NCBI GenBank assembly: GCA_038496675.1
Contig: CM076649.1
Coordinates: 20,937,422 to 21,001,421, forward strand
Origin: Rachycentron canadum
Taxonomy: Eukaryota > Chordata > Actinopteri > Carangiformes > Rachycentridae
Direction of reading: 5' to 3'
Length of the DNA stretch: 64,000 nt
Shown here: in pieces, positions 60,695 to 64,000 of the stretch
How the letters are laid out: each line of letters starts with the position of its first letter
How positions within the stretch are numbered: the first letter of the stretch is position 1
Translations under genes and position numbers: made by a program
The notes under the pieces: model-generated
Told to the model about the DNA's origin: nothing
What the model saw: only the letters and a program-made list of their open reading frames with translations
Databases searched by the model: none

Positions 60695-60930
60695 CCATAT
60701 AGTCTAAAGGTAGATGTCCATATAGTCATTGCTTATAAATCAGGTCTAGGTTCTATATTAATACAGTGAAAGTCTCAAAGGTCTCAGTCCACAGAGAAAT
60801 GCTCACAGCCTGTTTTTAGAAACTGAGCCTTAAAACCAGCCATCAGGACTTTAGGAACTTTGTGATGTGACAAAAAAAGCACTCACGACCTTCCACCACC
60901 CCCAAAACCCGACCCACTTGGACCCACCAA
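60695..60930 (+). repeat. dispersed repeat family 3, copy 3
   Basis: Best match to 40975-41240: agtccacagagaaatgctca and aaaaccagccatcaggactt in order and orientation. Confidence 0.75.
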
Positions 60931-61230
60931 CTAACCTTAAATATGGACCTTTATAAATCTGGTAAACACACATTTTTTAATAGAAATTGATGCTTCATGT
61001 AGTTTCAACAAACACTCATGAAGTATATGATATGGAAACATTGCTCCTCTGGCTTACATTTAATGGCAACTTCAGCCATTACACCAACACAACACACAAC
61101 CGGCAAAAAAAAAAAAAAAAAAAAAAAATTCTAAATCTTAACTAAGGTCCACCCACAGCTTCTTCCTGGCTTTCAACCATGTTCTTCTCAGTAAATAGCT
61201 CATATTCCATGCTTATTTCACATGTTGACA

Positions 61231-61310
61231 ATTGATCTATCTCCATGACAACTGATCTATCTCCATGACAACTAATCTATCTCCATGACAAATGATCTAT
61301 CTCCAGGACA
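61231..61310. repeat. 20-bp tandem repeat, four copies
   Basis: Unit actgatctatctccatgaca repeated four times with one or two substitutions per copy. Confidence 0.9.
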
Positions 61311-62221
61311 GACTGAGCAAACTCCACGTGGAGAATGAAGCAAGATAGTAAGTAGACCCAGTTTCAAGTGTGATGGGAAAGGCTCAGGTGATAACAACTA
61401 AAATATGGGCAGAAGATGATGTCATACAATAAATAATGTTAGTGTGAGATGGGTCTGAACCATATACCTGAAACTTATTTAGTATGAACTCATCCATCAC
61501 CATGACAATCACAGTCTTACTTTTTAAAGCGCTATGTCACTAATACACAGATGATGACAAATTGGGGAGCGAGTGTTGATTTCTGACAGCAGATGTAAAC
61601 CAGACTCTGAACCCACAGCATCTGTTTCCCATCAACCCTCTGACTGTTCAACTGCTGACAGTAAACACAGGTCTGAGTGAGACCAAACAACAAAAAACAA
61701 CAAAAAAGACACAAATTAAAGCACTTGTCTCCTCTGAGCAGACATGGACCTGGATCTGGACCAGATACCTGCTGCTGGAGGTCACATCCTTCCTGTAAAC
61801 TGCAGTGTACCAGACATGTTACACAAGAGAGTGATAGGGGCTGACAGGTTTACACCGAGGACGATATATGACACTGTTAACTGTGCTCTGATAACTCACA
61901 CAGCAGCAGTGACACTGGACACAAGCTTTTCACACTGTTGTCAGAGTTCATTAACGCAGGCACAACAAATGTAAACACAAATAAACACTCCTCCGTCCAT
62001 CTACCCTGACTCAGATATAAATACACACATTCATCAGGAGCAGTGAAGTCATTCTGCAGTTTGCTGTAATTACAAACGCAAACGAACATGTGACGAGACA
62101 TGACCAGTCTGTGTTCGCACCATGAACAATGTGACCAGAGTCAACCATGGTTCAAGGTGGGAGAGAGGGCGAGGAACATCTGGTTAAAAAGACTGATCGT
62201 TTTACAGTTTTTCCACGGTCA

Positions 62222-63148
62222 CTTTGATGCAGTTCACTCATCACAAAAATCATTCTTGGGCTCTTAATGCAGTTCTCACAACAGGTCATGCATTTATCAC
62301 AACACTAAATCACCTGTGCAAAAGCCACTAAATCAGTCCAAACCTTATCCACGTGTCCAAAAAAATCAATCACTACAACTTTGTCACCAATGAATAAAAT
62401 CCTGTCACCAGTGATTTTAGACTGACACATCTGATGATTTATTATTTTAACTAAAAATATAAGAAGAGGAAGCTACTGAAAACCCTTAGCTGTATGGTAA
62501 AGACATGTCCAGAAACAGTGAGAATAATGTTTCTGGAGCTATGAGAGAGTCCAACTCATCAGGAATCAGTTCACAGTGACTCTGTGTCTGTCTAACTGTT
62601 ACTTCAGCATCACAGTGAAATATATATCACTGTGTTACATAAACATGTGCAGGTCTGACTGTAACCGCCCAGCTACTGCACTGCATTGTAGGAATGGATG
62701 GTTATCATACTGTGTGGTTGTGTATATGGTTTTTGTACAAATCCCCATATGGTGCACTGTAACTATGAGTACAACAGTTACATCTTGGAAAAATAGATTC
62801 TATTTCAACACTGCATTGTTGTTTAGTACATTTCAACCCCTCCCAGCAGATTACTGTACTGCACTGTCACTTGAGAAGATTGCATGTGAATGTAGAAGTA
62901 TGGAAGACAGAAGAGCTTTAGGTGTGTTCATGTGCTGATCATATTTTCAATGCAATAAAGGTCAAACTGTTTTCATGAGTTGTCAGAATCAAATGAGAAA
63001 TACATTACCACAATGAGAAAATGACTTTAGTAGTGATATGTGTAGACACAATGGACATTTGTACAAACACAATGTTGAGAGATGTTGATCTGTGCGTGGG
63101 AATGATGAACTGCATTAAGAGCTGTGAGAATGATGACCTGCATCAAAG
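62222..63148. mobile_element. inverted-repeat DNA element, about 0.93 kb
   Basis: The left end begins ctttgatgcag, and the right end is its reverse complement (ctgcatcaaag). About 40 bp inside each end the motif ctcttaatgcagttc recurs, again inverted. Two matched blocks per end make a terminal inverted repeat of roughly 55 bp with sub-repeats. The interior has a 120-codon open frame (62576-62938) without recognisable domain and an AATAAA at about 62953. Probably a non-autonomous DNA transposon; family not identified. Confidence 0.65.
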
Positions 63149-64000
63149 CCAGAAATAACGTGGGTCCTTGAATCTCACATGTACCACTGCTGAATGTATT
63201 AGACAGCTGGCTGCAGGCCGTTAAAGTTTATTTTTACAGAGCAGTTGTTAGTAGTTGTGATCAGTGTTGACCGCCAGGTGAGTGGCTGGAGTACAGGAAG
63301 TGATGGCTGACCTCACAGAGAAGGGTAGTGCTTTAGTTTGGGCATTTCAGAGGACTGAAGTGTCCAAACTAAAGCACTAAAGCAAACGACAAACTTCCAG
63401 CTGTTTTGTGGTGGTGTGCTGAACTCTGCAGCTCTAACACCAACCTGCACAGTCTGGTTGCTCTGTGTGAACAGACAGACCTCTATCACATGGTCATGAT
63501 GTAAGAGACGACACACACCTGTGATTTATGAATAACTTACACCTGACGTCAGATGGAGGAGGCGCAAATTGCTTCAGCCACAGATGCGATGGTCCCCATA
63601 AGGCATGGTTTTATTGACACTGGTACACGAAAACACAATCAAACAGGGCTGCCCCGCCCCCACCCCCCCATTACCCCACCTAAATCCCTTCAGCCCATCC
63701 AGATGTTTTGTTTAAAAAAAAGACCCTCTTTGTTTTTAATATAAAAAAATTAAACCTGAACCCCTCCGCCACCCACCCTCCTTCCTCCCCCACACTTCCA
63801 ATTCCTGCAGTGCTACAACCTCCCCTAACCACCACAACCCACCCCCCCACCCCAACCCAGAGCACAGGCTGAGACACAGGACAGCTTCAGTTTCAAAGTC
63901 CAGAGACGGGCTGAGATCACAGGCCTGACAAAGACAGGAGAGTGAGGGAGACCAGGCCAGTGAGGAGGTGCAGAGGGAGGGAGGACAGAGAGGAAGGGGC
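63149..64000. other. right-edge sequence, no gene recognised
   Basis: Contains the hairpin at 63326-63379 and C-rich tracts near 63655-63690 and 63840. No exon recognised. Confidence 0.5.
63326..63379 (+). other. 25-bp near-perfect RNA-type hairpin
   Basis: Arms 63326-63350 and 63355-63379 pair at every position around an AGGA loop; two of the pairs (63342-63363 and 63345-63360) are G-U on the plus strand and would be A-C mismatches on the minus strand. Could be a small non-coding RNA precursor or the core of a fold-back element; no expression evidence. Confidence 0.6.

Larger units (their letters stand above)
59400..62200. other. intergenic or distal untranslated sequence, no gene recognised
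   Basis: Short open frames only. A minus-strand AATAAA near 59856 could end a gene lying beyond the right edge, but no exon is recognisable. Contains a family 3 repeat, a 23-bp poly-A (about 61107-61129) and a 20-bp tandem repeat. Confidence 0.5.

Noticed and set aside
62576..62938. 120-codon plus-strand frame
   Set aside because: Lies within an inverted-repeat element, has no recognisable domain and no splice or promoter evidence; kept only as element interior.

Overview
The window is vertebrate genomic DNA, almost certainly from a teleost fish. Genes are split into short exons with consensus GT-AG junctions, there is no operon structure, and the intergenic DNA holds fish-type Tc1-like transposons, short dispersed repeats and many microsatellites. 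All six genes I can support lie on the minus strand. I built each gene model by reading exons, splice sites and codon phase directly, so every exon list below is phase-consistent from start codon to stop.

Left third (1-22.5 kb). stmn3, a palmitoylated neuronal stathmin, spans 323-15345 in five coding exons with a first intron of about 9.7 kb; its last intron appears to use a GC donor. arfrp1, an ARF-like Golgi GTPase, spans 17312-22100 in seven exons and encodes 201 residues. A Tc1-like element sits inside its fourth intron. STMN3 and ARFRP1 are also near neighbours in human (20q13.33), where RTEL1 lies between them; no rtel1 coding sequence is visible here.

Right two thirds (24.7-58.1 kb). 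Four complete acidic chitinase-type genes (GH18 catalytic domain, Thr/Pro linker, C-terminal chitin-binding domain) lie head to tail, each with the same eleven coding exons in the same phases. In minus-strand order from the right they are D (52290-58072, 453 aa), C (42747-45863, 497 aa), B (35624-39154, 472 aa) and A (24717-31497, 495 aa). B and C keep every catalytic motif and resemble recent duplicates that probably encode secreted digestive or defence chitinases. D keeps the fold and the catalytic Glu but has lost two of the three Asp residues of the DxxDxDxE motif. A keeps DxxDxDxE but has lost the GGWNF strand, changed MTYD to KAFD, dropped seven residues nearby, and replaced the second half of its chitin-binding domain with a hydrophobic tail that could be a GPI-anchor signal. 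B, C and D have TATA boxes and a short non-coding first exon; no TATA box is seen for A.

The array looks like one chitinase family in which two members keep the ancestral job and two are candidate non-catalytic or re-purposed proteins. This is the most interesting biology in the window. The rest (intergenic 31.9-35.4, 39.4-42.6, 46.6-52.2 and 58.4-64 kb) holds dispersed repeats, a 0.9-kb inverted-repeat element, an 8-bp minisatellite and several near-perfect hairpins. No RNA gene, CRISPR array or plus-strand protein-coding gene could be supported.
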